DNA from: JANQPX01 sp039197065
GTDB taxonomy: Bacteria > Pseudomonadota > Alphaproteobacteria > Geminicoccales > Geminicoccaceae
Assembly (NCBI GenBank): GCA_039197065.1
Contig: JBCCUL010000007.1
Coordinates: 239,700 to 303,699 of the forward strand
DNA length: 64,000 nt
Reading direction: 5' to 3'
Positions 34,410 to 42,912 of the stretch are shown one piece after another (position 1 is the first letter of the stretch; each line of letters begins with the position of its first letter). The notes under the pieces are model-generated. The model was given only the letters and a program-made list of their open reading frames with translations. It was not told where the DNA came from and searched no databases. The translations under genes and the position numbers were made by a program.

Positions 34410-35617
34410 TGGTTGACATCCCGCAAAGGCCGATCGCTGGTCAAAGTGATGTTGGCGATGTCGAGGCCGGGAACATAGCTTCAGCGCCGTCCTTCGAGGG
34501 AGAAGGCGAGGACTTGCGCATCTCGACGGTATCAAGCGAGAGCCAGAGTTATTTTTCCCTGGTCTGGCGACGCTTCCGGCGCTCGACCACCGGGATGATC
34601 GGGCTCGTTCTCGCAGCGTCGCTTTTGGTGATCGCCCTCTTCGCCGAGTTCTTCGCCCCCTTGGACCCCAAAGCCGCCAGCATCGCTTTCGCAGCACCCG
34701 ACAAGATCAGCTGGTATGTACCCGGTGATGGGCCGGACGCCGGCTGGCGTCTGTTTCCCGTCGCCTTTCCCATTACTGAAAGTGACGAGCTTGACCCGAT
34801 CACGTTCCAGCCGCTGACCGGCCCGGACTACAGCAATCCACGCCGCATCGTTCTCTTTGGCGAGGGCTGGCCGTACCGGTTTCTCGGCATCCCGATGAAC
34901 CGCCACTTCATCACCACCGGGGACGGCTCGCCGCTGCATCTTCTCGGCACCGACAAACTCGGACGCGACATCCTATCCCGCGGTATCATCGGTAGCAGGA
35001 TCTCGCTCGCGATCGCGCTGATCTCCATCACCTTCATCACCATCATCGGAACGCTGGTCGGTATCACCAGCGGCTATCTCGGCGGCTGGTTCGATCTTTG
35101 GCTGCAGCGCTTTGTTGAGATCGTGCTCGCCTTCCCGCAACTGCCGCTCTATCTCGCACTCGCCTCGCTGATCCCGGTCACCGCACCATCGGGGCTGTTC
35201 CTGACCTTCGTCGTCCTGGTGATCGTCGGTCTCGGCTGGGCTCAGCTGTCGCGCGAGGTGCGATCCAAGACCATGGCGCTTCGGCAGATCGACTATGTGC
35301 GCGCGGCCGAAGCGGTCGGCGCAAGCGACGGCCGCATCATCACGAGGCATATCCTTCCCAACGTCACGAGCCATGTGATCGTCGCCATCACGCTCGGCAT
35401 TCCCACCATCGTGCTGCTGGAGTCATTCCTTGGTTTCCTTGGCTTTGCCGTGAAGCCGCCGCTGATCTCCTGGGGACTGATGCTTCAGGATGCCGGCACC
35501 TTCTCGTCGATCGGCTCCTATCCCTGGATCCTGTCGCCGGTCGCGTTCGTCTTGATCACGGTCTTCGCCTTCAACGCGCTCGGCGACGGCCTGCGCGATG
35601 TGATCGATCCCTATTGA
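34409..35617 (+). CDS. ABC transporter permease, DppC/AgpC-like
   Basis: A 402-residue permease, about 100 residues longer than most DppC proteins. The excess is a soluble N-terminus of about 55 residues and a loop of about 100 residues after the first membrane segment (GDGPDAGWRLFPVAFPIT to FGEGWPYRF), probably periplasmic. HLLGTDKLGRDILSR and the EAA loop YVRAAEAVGASDGRIITRHILPN are standard. The long loop seems specific to oligosaccharide-type members. Confidence 0.9.
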   Translation: MVDIPQRPIAGQSDVGDVEAGNIASAPSFEGEGEDLRISTVSSESQSYFSLVWRRFRRSTTGMIGLVLAASLLVIALFAEFFAPLDPKAASIAFAAPDKISWYVPGDGPDAGWRLFPVAFPITESDELDPITFQPLTGPDYSNPRRIVLFGEGWPYRFLGIPMNRHFITTGDGSPLHLLGTDKLGRDILSRGIIGSRISLAIALISITFITIIGTLVGITSGYLGGWFDLWLQRFVEIVLAFPQLPLYLALASLIPVTAPSGLFLTFVVLVIVGLGWAQLSREVRSKTMALRQIDYVRAAEAVGASDGRIITRHILPNVTSHVIVAITLGIPTIVLLESFLGFLGFAVKPPLISWGLMLQDAGTFSSIGSYPWILSPVAFVLITVFAFNALGDGLRDVIDPY

Positions 35618-35618
35618 A

Positions 35619-37244
35619 ATGATGGACATGAACGAGCAAGCGCCCATCATCGATGCACAGAATGTCGCCGTGACCTTCAAGGTGGATGGCGGCATCGTCG
35701 AAGCTGTGCGGGACGTTTCGTTCCAGACCCACCGCGGCAGCACGATGGCGCTGGTCGGCGAGAGTGGTTCCGGCAAGTCGGTGACCGCGCGCGCCGTCAT
35801 GAAGCTCCTGTCACGTCGGGCCACCGTGTCCGACCGCACCAAGATCTTTTTCGACGGCGCGGACATGGCGCATATGTCGCTGAAGGACATGCGCAGCCTG
35901 CGCGGCAACCGCATCTCCATGATCTTCCAGGAACCGATGTCATCGCTCAATCCGGTCTACAAGGTCGGAACGCAGATCGTCGAAGTGCTCATGCTGCACC
36001 AGAAGCTCTCGAAAAAGGAGGCTTGGGCGCGGGCCGTCGAGTTGCTCGACGAGGTGCAAATTCCCGATCCTGAAGCGCGCGTGAACCAGTATCCGCACCA
36101 GCTGTCCGGTGGGCAGCGCCAGCGGGTGATGATCGCCATGGCGCTCGCCAACCGGCCGGACGTGCTGATCGCCGACGAGCCGACCACGGCGCTCGATGTG
36201 ACCGTCCAGGCGCAGATCCTGCACCTCATCGACGCGCTGAAAGAGAAATACGGCATGGGCGTCATCTTGATCACCCATGACCTGACGGTGGTTCGACAAT
36301 TCGCCGATTATGTCTACGTCATGCAGCATGGCGAGGTGCGCGAGCAGGGGTCGATCGAGCAGATTTTTTCAGCGCCGCAACATCCCTACACCAAGCGGCT
36401 TTTGGCCTCGGATCCGAAAGGCGTTGCCGAGCCCTTGGATGGTGAGGCGGAGACCGTCTTGAAGGGCGACAAGATCCGCGTCGAGTTCTCGCTGAGCAAA
36501 GGCGGCTTCTTCGCACGCGAAAAATCGATGCTGGTCGCGGTCGATTCGCTCGACATCGAGATCAAGCGCGGCGAGACCTTGGGCCTGGTCGGCGAAAGCG
36601 GTTCCGGCAAGACGACCTTCGGCCAGGCGGTGCTTCGCTTGATCCCGATGAATGCCGGCGAGGTGGATTTCCTCGGTAATCGGATCGAGACCTATTCGCG
36701 CAAGCAAATGAAATCCTATCGCTCGCGCATGCAGATCGTCTTCCAGGACCCTTTCGCCTCGCTCAATCCCCGCATGTCCGTGCGCCAGATCATCGAGGAA
36801 GGCCTGATCGTCAACGGCCTCGGCTCGACATCCGGGGAGCGCTATGAACGGGTGCGGCAAGCGCTGCGCGACGCCGGTTTGCCGGACACCATCGCGCACC
36901 GGTTCCCGCATGAATTTTCAGGCGGCCAGCGCCAGCGATTGGCGATCGCGCGCGCCATCGCCCTGGAGCCGGAGTTCATCCTCCTGGATGAACCCACATC
37001 AGCGCTCGACCTGTCGGTCCAGGCGCAGATCATCGAGCTCCTGCGCAAGCTGCGCAACGAAAAGGGGCTGAGTTACCTCTTCATTTCCCACGATCTCAAG
37101 GTCGTGCGCGCATTGTGCCATCGTGTGATGGTCATGCAGCAAGGCAAGATCGTGGAACAGGGGCCCGTTTCAGAAGTCCTCGTGAATCCGAAAACCGACT
37201 ACACCAAGCGGCTGGTCCGCGCTGCCTTTGAGATCGCGACATGA
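35619..37244 (+). CDS. ABC transporter ATP-binding protein, fused DppD-DppF type
   Basis: A 541-residue protein with two nucleotide-binding domains. First domain: Walker A GESGSGKSVTAR, signature LSGGQRQRVMIA, Walker B VLIADEPTTALD. Second domain: GESGSGKTTFGQ, SGGQRQRLAIA, FILLDEPTSALD. Each domain ends in the oligopeptide-type tail (YTKRLL, YTKRLV). A single polypeptide drives the two permeases. Its last four bases overlap the GH4 gene. Confidence 0.93.
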   Translation: MMDMNEQAPIIDAQNVAVTFKVDGGIVEAVRDVSFQTHRGSTMALVGESGSGKSVTARAVMKLLSRRATVSDRTKIFFDGADMAHMSLKDMRSLRGNRISMIFQEPMSSLNPVYKVGTQIVEVLMLHQKLSKKEAWARAVELLDEVQIPDPEARVNQYPHQLSGGQRQRVMIAMALANRPDVLIADEPTTALDVTVQAQILHLIDALKEKYGMGVILITHDLTVVRQFADYVYVMQHGEVREQGSIEQIFSAPQHPYTKRLLASDPKGVAEPLDGEAETVLKGDKIRVEFSLSKGGFFAREKSMLVAVDSLDIEIKRGETLGLVGESGSGKTTFGQAVLRLIPMNAGEVDFLGNRIETYSRKQMKSYRSRMQIVFQDPFASLNPRMSVRQIIEEGLIVNGLGSTSGERYERVRQALRDAGLPDTIAHRFPHEFSGGQRQRLAIARAIALEPEFILLDEPTSALDLSVQAQIIELLRKLRNEKGLSYLFISHDLKVVRALCHRVMVMQQGKIVEQGPVSEVLVNPKTDYTKRLVRAAFEIAT

Positions 37245-38602
37245 CAACCATCACCTTCATCGGTGCCGGCAGCACCGTCTTCACCAAGAACCTCGCAGGC
37301 GACATTCTTCAGCGTCCCGCCTTGAAGGAAGCCACGATCCGCCTGATGGACATCGACCCTAAACGGCTCGAGGAAAGCGCTGTTGTGGTCGGCAAGATGG
37401 CGGCGACGCTCGGCGGGCATGCGAGCATCGAAACCTATACCGATCAGCGCCGAGCACTTGACGGCGCCGACTTCGTGATCGTCTGTTTTCAGATCGGCGG
37501 CTATGAGCCCTGCACCGTCACCGACTTCGAGGTGCCGAAACGCTACGGTCTTCGCCAGACCATCGCCGACACGCTTGGGGTCGGCGGCATCATGCGCGGC
37601 ATCCGCACCGTGCCGCATCTGTGGTCGATCTGCGCCGACATGCGCGCGGTTTGTCCGGATGCGGTGATGCTGCAATATGTGAACCCGATGGCGATCAACA
37701 CCTGGGCGATCGGCGCGAAATATCCCGACATCAGACAGGTCGGTCTTTGCCATTCCGTTCAAGGCACGGCCGAGGAACTGGCGCGCGATCTCGATATTCC
37801 GCTCGACGAGATCCGTTACCACTGCGCCGGCATCAACCACATGGCGTTCTATACGCGCTTTGAACATTGCCGCGCCGACGGCACTTGTGAGGATCTCTAT
37901 CCGGCCCTCCGCCAAGGCTATCTCGAGGGCCGCATGCCGAAGCCGTCCTCATGGAATCCGCGCTGTCCGAACAAGGTCCGTTACGAGATGATGATGCGGC
38001 TTGGCTATTTCGTGACCGAGTCGTCGGAACATTTCGCCGAATACACGCCCTACTTCATCAAGCGCGATCGGCCGGATCTCATCGAGCGTTTCGGTGTACC
38101 CCTGGATGAATATCCCAAACGCTGCGTCGAGCAGATCGAGCGCTGGGAGAAGCAGGCGAAGGCGTATCGCGACGCCGACGAGGTAACGTTCGAGGCGAGC
38201 CACGAATATGCGTCCGAGATCATCAACTCGATCGTAACAGGCACGCCCGGCGTCATTTACGGCAATCTGCCGAACAGAGGTTACATGCCGCAACTCCCGG
38301 ACGGCTGTGCGATCGAGGTGCCGGTGCTGATCGACGCTAACGGGCTGCAGCCGACCATTGTCGAGAACATGCCGCCCCAACTCATCGCGCTGATGCGCAC
38401 CAACATCAATGTGCAGGAGCTGACGGTTGCGGCGCTGATGGAGGAGAATGTCGACCACATCTACCACGCGGCGATGCTCGACCCGCACACATCCGCTGAG
38501 CTCGACCTGGATCAGATCTGGGATGTCGTCAGTGACCTGTTGGAGGCTCACGGCGATTGGAACCCGGATTGGGCGCGCATGTCGGAAAAGAAATCGGCAT
38601 GA
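37241..38602 (+). CDS. GH4 glycosidase, alpha-galactosidase type (MelA-like)
   Basis: A 453-residue family GH4 enzyme, using NAD+ and a divalent metal for redox-assisted glycoside cleavage. It has GAGSTVFTKNLAGD for NAD, the metal motif CHSVQGT at Cys170-His171, and the second metal ligand His200 in INHMAFYTRF. In GH4 the sequence CHSV marks alpha-galactosidases. ATGA overlaps couple it to the ATPase gene before it and the halogenase-like gene after it, so it should hydrolyse the imported sugar in the cytoplasm. Confidence 0.9.
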   Translation: MTTITFIGAGSTVFTKNLAGDILQRPALKEATIRLMDIDPKRLEESAVVVGKMAATLGGHASIETYTDQRRALDGADFVIVCFQIGGYEPCTVTDFEVPKRYGLRQTIADTLGVGGIMRGIRTVPHLWSICADMRAVCPDAVMLQYVNPMAINTWAIGAKYPDIRQVGLCHSVQGTAEELARDLDIPLDEIRYHCAGINHMAFYTRFEHCRADGTCEDLYPALRQGYLEGRMPKPSSWNPRCPNKVRYEMMMRLGYFVTESSEHFAEYTPYFIKRDRPDLIERFGVPLDEYPKRCVEQIERWEKQAKAYRDADEVTFEASHEYASEIINSIVTGTPGVIYGNLPNRGYMPQLPDGCAIEVPVLIDANGLQPTIVENMPPQLIALMRTNINVQELTVAALMEENVDHIYHAAMLDPHTSAELDLDQIWDVVSDLLEAHGDWNPDWARMSEKKSA

Positions 38603-40092
38603 CGCGATTGCCTAAGAGCATCGTCATTGCCGGTGGAGGGACAGCCGGCTGGCTGGCGGCGCTCATCCTTAAAGACGCTCTCCGCTCGGAAGGGACGCCG
38701 CTCGACGTCACGTTGATCGAATCAATTCGCATCGGCACCATCGGCGTTGGCGAAGGGACAACGGCTGTCTTTCGTATGATCCTGCAAAAGCTCGGCTTCG
38801 ACGAAGCTGAGTTCCTACGCGAGACCGGCGCCACGATCAAATACGGCATCCGCCACAAAGATTGGCGCCGCATCGGCCACCATTATGACGGGCCGATCGA
38901 CGACCCTGCCGCCATCGTCGCCGGCATCGATCTCTATGCCGTCGCCAGCGGCCGCAGCGTCGCTGAAGCGCATCTCTTCCAGCAGCTGATGAAGCAGAAA
39001 AAGGTGCCCTGGGCGTTAAACGGCGATCGGCTGGTTGCAGCCGGGCCATTTCATCACGCCTATCACTTCGATCAGGCCCGCGCCGGCACGTATCTGAAGT
39101 CGAAGGCAAGCGGCGTGACGCTGCTCGACGATCAGATCCGATCGGTCAGGAAAAACGGTGAAGGGGTCAAAGCACTCAAGCTCGAGTCTGGGCGAGAACT
39201 CACCGCCGATTTCTTCATCGACTGCACCGGTTTTCGGCGTGTCCTGATCGGCGAGCTCGGCGCGTCCTGGATGAGCTATGCGGACGTTCTGCCGGTCAAC
39301 CGCGCCATGCCGTTTTGGATCGACATCGCCGAGGGCGAGGAGATCGATCCCCTGACCTTGGCCTTCGCACAGAAGAATGGCTGGATGTGGAAGATCCCGA
39401 CGCAGGATCGCTATGGCTGCGGCTATGTCTATTCCGATCTGCATGTCTCCCCCGAGGAGGCGAAAGCAGAGATCGAAACCGCGCTTGGTCACGACATCGA
39501 GCCACGGAACGACATCCGGATCGACGCCGGGCGTCTGGATCAATCCTGGATCGGCAATTGCTGCGCGCTCGGCCTGGCATCGTCCTTCCTGGAGCCTCTG
39601 GAAGCGACGTCCATCCACGGTACCATCGTGCAGCTCCTGATGCTCGCAAACTGGCTCGGCGATCCCGACGGTCGCGCCAAATTCAATTCAGCCGCCGCCA
39701 CGCAGGTCGACGACTTCCGCGACTTCATTCGCACCCACTATATCTCAGAGCGTCGTGACAGCGCTTTTTGGCAGGATGTCGCCGAAAGCCATCCCAAGCC
39801 TGTCACCGATCGCATCTCACATTGGCGCGCGCAGCTTCCAAAACGTGGCGATTTTCAAGCGTTCCCCGGCGACCTGCCGCATGTGCAGGAACAACTCTAC
39901 ACGCCAGTGCTCGACGGCCTCGGGCTCCTCGATCGCGGGTCGGCCAAAGCGGTTCTCGCGGAAGATCCCAAACGCCGAGCAAGGCTGCGCAAGGCTCACG
40001 AGCAGCTGAAGAAGGAATACCGGCAGGCGGCGTCGAAATGCCTTCCGCACCGGTCCTATCTGCAATCACTCCGAGAGGCGAAAGCGGCATGA
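38599..40092 (+). CDS. Flavin-dependent halogenase family protein (tryptophan-halogenase-like)
   Basis: A 497-residue homologue of tryptophan 7-halogenase. FAD-binding GGGTAGW is at 12-18; VGEGTT at 50-55; Lys81 in GATIKYGIRHKDW corresponds to the catalytic Lys that forms or guides hypohalous acid; the family-specific WxWxIP motif is WMWKIP at 262-267; and FLEPLEATSIH holds the second catalytic candidate, Glu335. All key residues are therefore kept. It is joined by ATGA overlaps to GH4 genes on both sides. The start is 38599, not the upstream ATG inside the GH4 gene. Substrate and even halogenation are unproven. Confidence 0.85.
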   Translation: MTRLPKSIVIAGGGTAGWLAALILKDALRSEGTPLDVTLIESIRIGTIGVGEGTTAVFRMILQKLGFDEAEFLRETGATIKYGIRHKDWRRIGHHYDGPIDDPAAIVAGIDLYAVASGRSVAEAHLFQQLMKQKKVPWALNGDRLVAAGPFHHAYHFDQARAGTYLKSKASGVTLLDDQIRSVRKNGEGVKALKLESGRELTADFFIDCTGFRRVLIGELGASWMSYADVLPVNRAMPFWIDIAEGEEIDPLTLAFAQKNGWMWKIPTQDRYGCGYVYSDLHVSPEEAKAEIETALGHDIEPRNDIRIDAGRLDQSWIGNCCALGLASSFLEPLEATSIHGTIVQLLMLANWLGDPDGRAKFNSAAATQVDDFRDFIRTHYISERRDSAFWQDVAESHPKPVTDRISHWRAQLPKRGDFQAFPGDLPHVQEQLYTPVLDGLGLLDRGSAKAVLAEDPKRRARLRKAHEQLKKEYRQAASKCLPHRSYLQSLREAKAA

Positions 40093-41600
40093 CCGACTTC
40101 AAAATCTGCATCATCGGCGCCGGCAGCGTCGGTTTCACCAAGAAGCTCTGCGCCGACATCCTGAAGGTGCCGGCCTTCGAGTCCATCGAAATCGCGCTGA
40201 CCGACATTAACCAGCATAATCTCGACATGATCCGCCAGATCATCGAGCGGATCGTCGAAGTCAACGGCCTGAAAACCATGGTCACCGCGACGACGGATCG
40301 GCGAAAGGCGCTCGAAGGTGCGCGCTATGTGATGAATTGCGTGCGCATCGGCGGCCTCGAAGCCTTCGCCGATGACATCCGCATTCCGCTCCGCTACGGC
40401 GTCGATCAATGCGTCGGCGACACCATCTGCGCCGGCGGCATCATGTATGGCCAGCGCGGCATCATGGCGATGATGGAGTTCTGCAAGGACATCCGCGAGG
40501 TTGCGGAATCCGACGCCTGGCTCCTGAACTATGCCAATCCCATGGTCATGATGACCTGGGCGGCACTCGACTATGGCGGCGTGAAAACGGTCGGTCTCTG
40601 TCACGGCGTCCAGAACGGTCATCGTCAGATTGCGCGGGCGTTGAAGGCGCCCTTCGAGGATGTCGACATCATCTGCTCGGGCATTAACCATCAGACCTGG
40701 TATCTCGACATCCGCGTCGGAGGCCAAAAGGTCGGTCGCGATGAACTGATCGCAGCGATGGAGGCGCATCCTGTGTTTGCGCGCCAGGAGAAGGTGCGCA
40801 TCGATGTGTTGAAGCGTTTCGGCTACTACTCGACCGAATCCAACGGACATCTTTCGGAATATCTGCCCTGGTACCGGAAACGTCGGGACGAGATCCAGGA
40901 TTGGATCTCCCTCGACGATTGGATCCACGGTGAGACCGGTGGTTATCTCCGCTATTGCACCGAGAACCGGAACTGGTTCGAAAAGGATTTTCCTCGCTTC
41001 CTGGATGAGGCCGGCGTGCCGCTGGCCGACTATGAGCGCACCGACGAGCATGCTTCCCACATCCTTGAAGCCCTCGAAACCGGACGCATCTATCGCGGGC
41101 ACTTCAACGTCAAGAACGGCGGCATCATCGCCAATCTGCCGGATGACTGCATCATCGAATCGCCCGGCTTCGTCGACCGTTTCGGGATCAACATGGTGGA
41201 AGGCATCGATCTTCCGGATGCCTGCGCTGCAACCTGCTCGGCGTCGATCAACGTTCAGCGCATGAGCATCAAGGCGGCCATGACCGGCGATGTCGAGCTA
41301 TTGAAACAGGCCGTGCTTCACGATCCACTGGTCGGCACCATCTGCACGCCCGATGAGGTCTGGCAGATGGTCGACGAGATGCTGGTCGCGCAGGCTGACT
41401 GGCTACCGCAATATGCCGACGCCATCCCGGCGGCGCGCGAGCGGCTGAAACACCCGAAGGTCAAGACCGAAGACTGGTCCGGTGCCGCGCGTCTCGACGT
41501 TCGTTCGGTCGAGCAGTTGCGTCGTGAGAAGAAGACGCTTGGCATGAAACATGATGGCGAGGAGGCGGGTCAGGACCTCGGCACCAAGATGATGGGCTAA
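40089..41600 (+). CDS. GH4 glycosidase, CHGV type (alpha-glucuronidase-like motif)
   Basis: A 503-residue second GH4 enzyme. NAD motif GAGSVGFTKKLCAD, metal motif CHGVQNG (Cys171-His172) and INHQTWYL (His201). The CHGx form is associated with alpha-glucuronidases, unlike the CHSV of the first GH4 gene, so the two probably cleave different linkages of one substrate. The C-terminal tail (about 30 residues, rich in charged residues) is longer than that of the first. Start 40089 overlaps the halogenase-like stop by ATGA; it is the last gene of the operon. Confidence 0.88.
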   Translation: MTDFKICIIGAGSVGFTKKLCADILKVPAFESIEIALTDINQHNLDMIRQIIERIVEVNGLKTMVTATTDRRKALEGARYVMNCVRIGGLEAFADDIRIPLRYGVDQCVGDTICAGGIMYGQRGIMAMMEFCKDIREVAESDAWLLNYANPMVMMTWAALDYGGVKTVGLCHGVQNGHRQIARALKAPFEDVDIICSGINHQTWYLDIRVGGQKVGRDELIAAMEAHPVFARQEKVRIDVLKRFGYYSTESNGHLSEYLPWYRKRRDEIQDWISLDDWIHGETGGYLRYCTENRNWFEKDFPRFLDEAGVPLADYERTDEHASHILEALETGRIYRGHFNVKNGGIIANLPDDCIIESPGFVDRFGINMVEGIDLPDACAATCSASINVQRMSIKAAMTGDVELLKQAVLHDPLVGTICTPDEVWQMVDEMLVAQADWLPQYADAIPAARERLKHPKVKTEDWSGAARLDVRSVEQLRREKKTLGMKHDGEEAGQDLGTKMMG

Positions 41601-41669
41601 GCTCTGCGCACCATGAGGAGGTCCCACCTTTACACAATCTTGGAAGAGCAGCGTCCGAGACAGAGTTCT

Positions 41670-41804
41670 TTAGAGATGCTCGTCATCGCCTTCGACGGGG
41701 TCATTGCCGAGATTGCCGAGCTTCTTAAGCTGTCGCTCGATCTTGATGAGTTCGGCGAGCAGGACAGGCTCCATCAGCCGTTCCCTGAGGCCGTTAGGAT
41801 GCAC
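41670..41804 (-). pseudogene. Possible remnant of a site-specific recombinase C-terminus, or small hypothetical gene
   Basis: A 44-codon frame from GTG (41804) with GGGGAG just upstream. The segment GLRERLMEPVLLAELI resembles the helix that follows the zinc ribbon in large serine recombinases; the rest is a charged tail. A stop codon lies immediately upstream in frame. If real, it is a scar of a lost mobile element. Weak evidence. Confidence 0.22.
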
Positions 41805-42014
41805 TGTTCTCCCCTCCCCTACACCCTAGTGAATGAGTGGGATCGAAAAGGCTGGTGGGACGCAAGTTGCCTTGTTTTCAATCAATTGGCAGCGCAAGGT
41901 TCATGTTTTGGAGAACAAGAAGCAAGACAGGACCTCGCTTACCACTCGAAGGCATCGCGCAAGGGCAGCACGAGACGAACCTTTGCCTCGTGTCAAACAG
42001 CATTGACTTCGGAA

Positions 42015-42030
42015 ATGATATCGATAACAT
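42015..42030. promoter_or_regulatory. LacI/GntR-type operator, ATGATATCGATAACAT
   Basis: One mismatch from the perfect palindrome found at 45408-45423. It sits 7 bp after a TTGACT hexamer and 112 bp upstream of the ABC ATPase start, between putative -35 and -10 elements, where a LacI-family repressor would block transcription. Confidence 0.7.
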
Positions 42031-42141
42031 AAAGCAACTTGCCTGATTGAAATTCAGGCTTTTGAGTTCAATGAGCTCATCAATTGGCGCGAATTGGCCC
42101 CTTGTCGATTTGGCGGACGGGCAGCTAAGGGAGGCTCGGGT

Positions 42142-42903
42142 TTGGTGGAGACAACACCCATCGTCTCGATGCGCGCGATTACCAAGCGTTTTGGTGGTGT
42201 AACAGCGCTCGAAGCCGTGGATCTCGATGCCTATTCGGGTGAGGTTCTGGCAATCGTTGGCGACAATGGCGCCGGCAAGTCGACGCTGATCAAGATCCTG
42301 ACCGGCGTCTATCAGCCCACCAGCGGCGATATGGACCTGGATGGCGAGCCGCTGGTGATGAACAGCCATTCCGATGCGATCGAGAAGGGAATCGACGCGG
42401 TCTATCAGACCCTTGCGCTTGCCGATCATCTCGATCCCGCCGCCAACATGTTTCTCGGATCGGAGCTCACGACCTCCGTGCTCGGCTTCTCGATGCTGGA
42501 CAATGCCAGGATGCGCAGGGAGACCGAGCGTGTTCTGAAGGAGCGGCTGGGCGTTACGCTCAAGAGCCTGGATGTGCCGACCGAGAGCCTGTCTGGTGGT
42601 CAGCGCCAGGCGGTGGCGATCGCGCGCGCCGTCTACCATGCCGATCTGCGTGTCCTGGTGATGGACGAGCCGACGGCGGCGCTCGGGCCTCAGGAGACGG
42701 CGCGCACGCTTGCGCTGATCGAGACGCTGAAGGCGCAGGATCTGGCGATCATCCTGATTTCCCATTCGCTCGATGACGTGTTCGCGGTCTCGGATCGCAT
42801 TCAAGTGATGCGCCGCGGCCAGCGTGTCGGCTTGGTGAAAACGGCGGAGACGACCCGCGAGGAGGTGCTTGGCCTCATTGTGGGCGGCGCCAAGGCGGCC
42901 TGA
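42142..42903 (+). CDS. Sugar ABC transporter ATP-binding protein, single domain (FrcA-like)
   Basis: A 253-residue ATPase with Walker A GDNGAGKSTLIK, signature LSGGQRQAVAIA and Walker B VLVMDEPTAALG. It corresponds to one half of the usual two-domain RbsA protein, as in fructose-type FrcA transporters, and would work as a homodimer. The start is TTG 42142 or GTG 42145, both behind an AGGGAGG ribosome site at 42128-42134; the ATG-like frame further upstream is unlikely. First gene of a three-gene transporter operon. Confidence 0.88.
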   Translation: MVETTPIVSMRAITKRFGGVTALEAVDLDAYSGEVLAIVGDNGAGKSTLIKILTGVYQPTSGDMDLDGEPLVMNSHSDAIEKGIDAVYQTLALADHLDPAANMFLGSELTTSVLGFSMLDNARMRRETERVLKERLGVTLKSLDVPTESLSGGQRQAVAIARAVYHADLRVLVMDEPTAALGPQETARTLALIETLKAQDLAIILISHSLDDVFAVSDRIQVMRRGQRVGLVKTAETTREEVLGLIVGGAKAA

Positions 42904-42912
42904 CGGAGGCGG

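Larger units (their letters stand above)
41601..42141. other. Intergenic region between alpha-galactoside and ribose-type ABC operons
   Basis: 541 bp with no convincing full gene. It holds a possible minus-strand gene remnant (41670-41804), no clear terminator, and near its right end a TTGACT -35-like hexamer (42003-42008) followed by the LacI-type palindrome at 42015-42030. Plus-strand frames here have unlike composition and no homology I recognise. Confidence 0.6.

Noticed and set aside
41613..42032. 139-codon plus-strand frame in the intergenic gap
   Set aside because: Runs through the -35-like hexamer and the operator, has no motif and atypical codon use.
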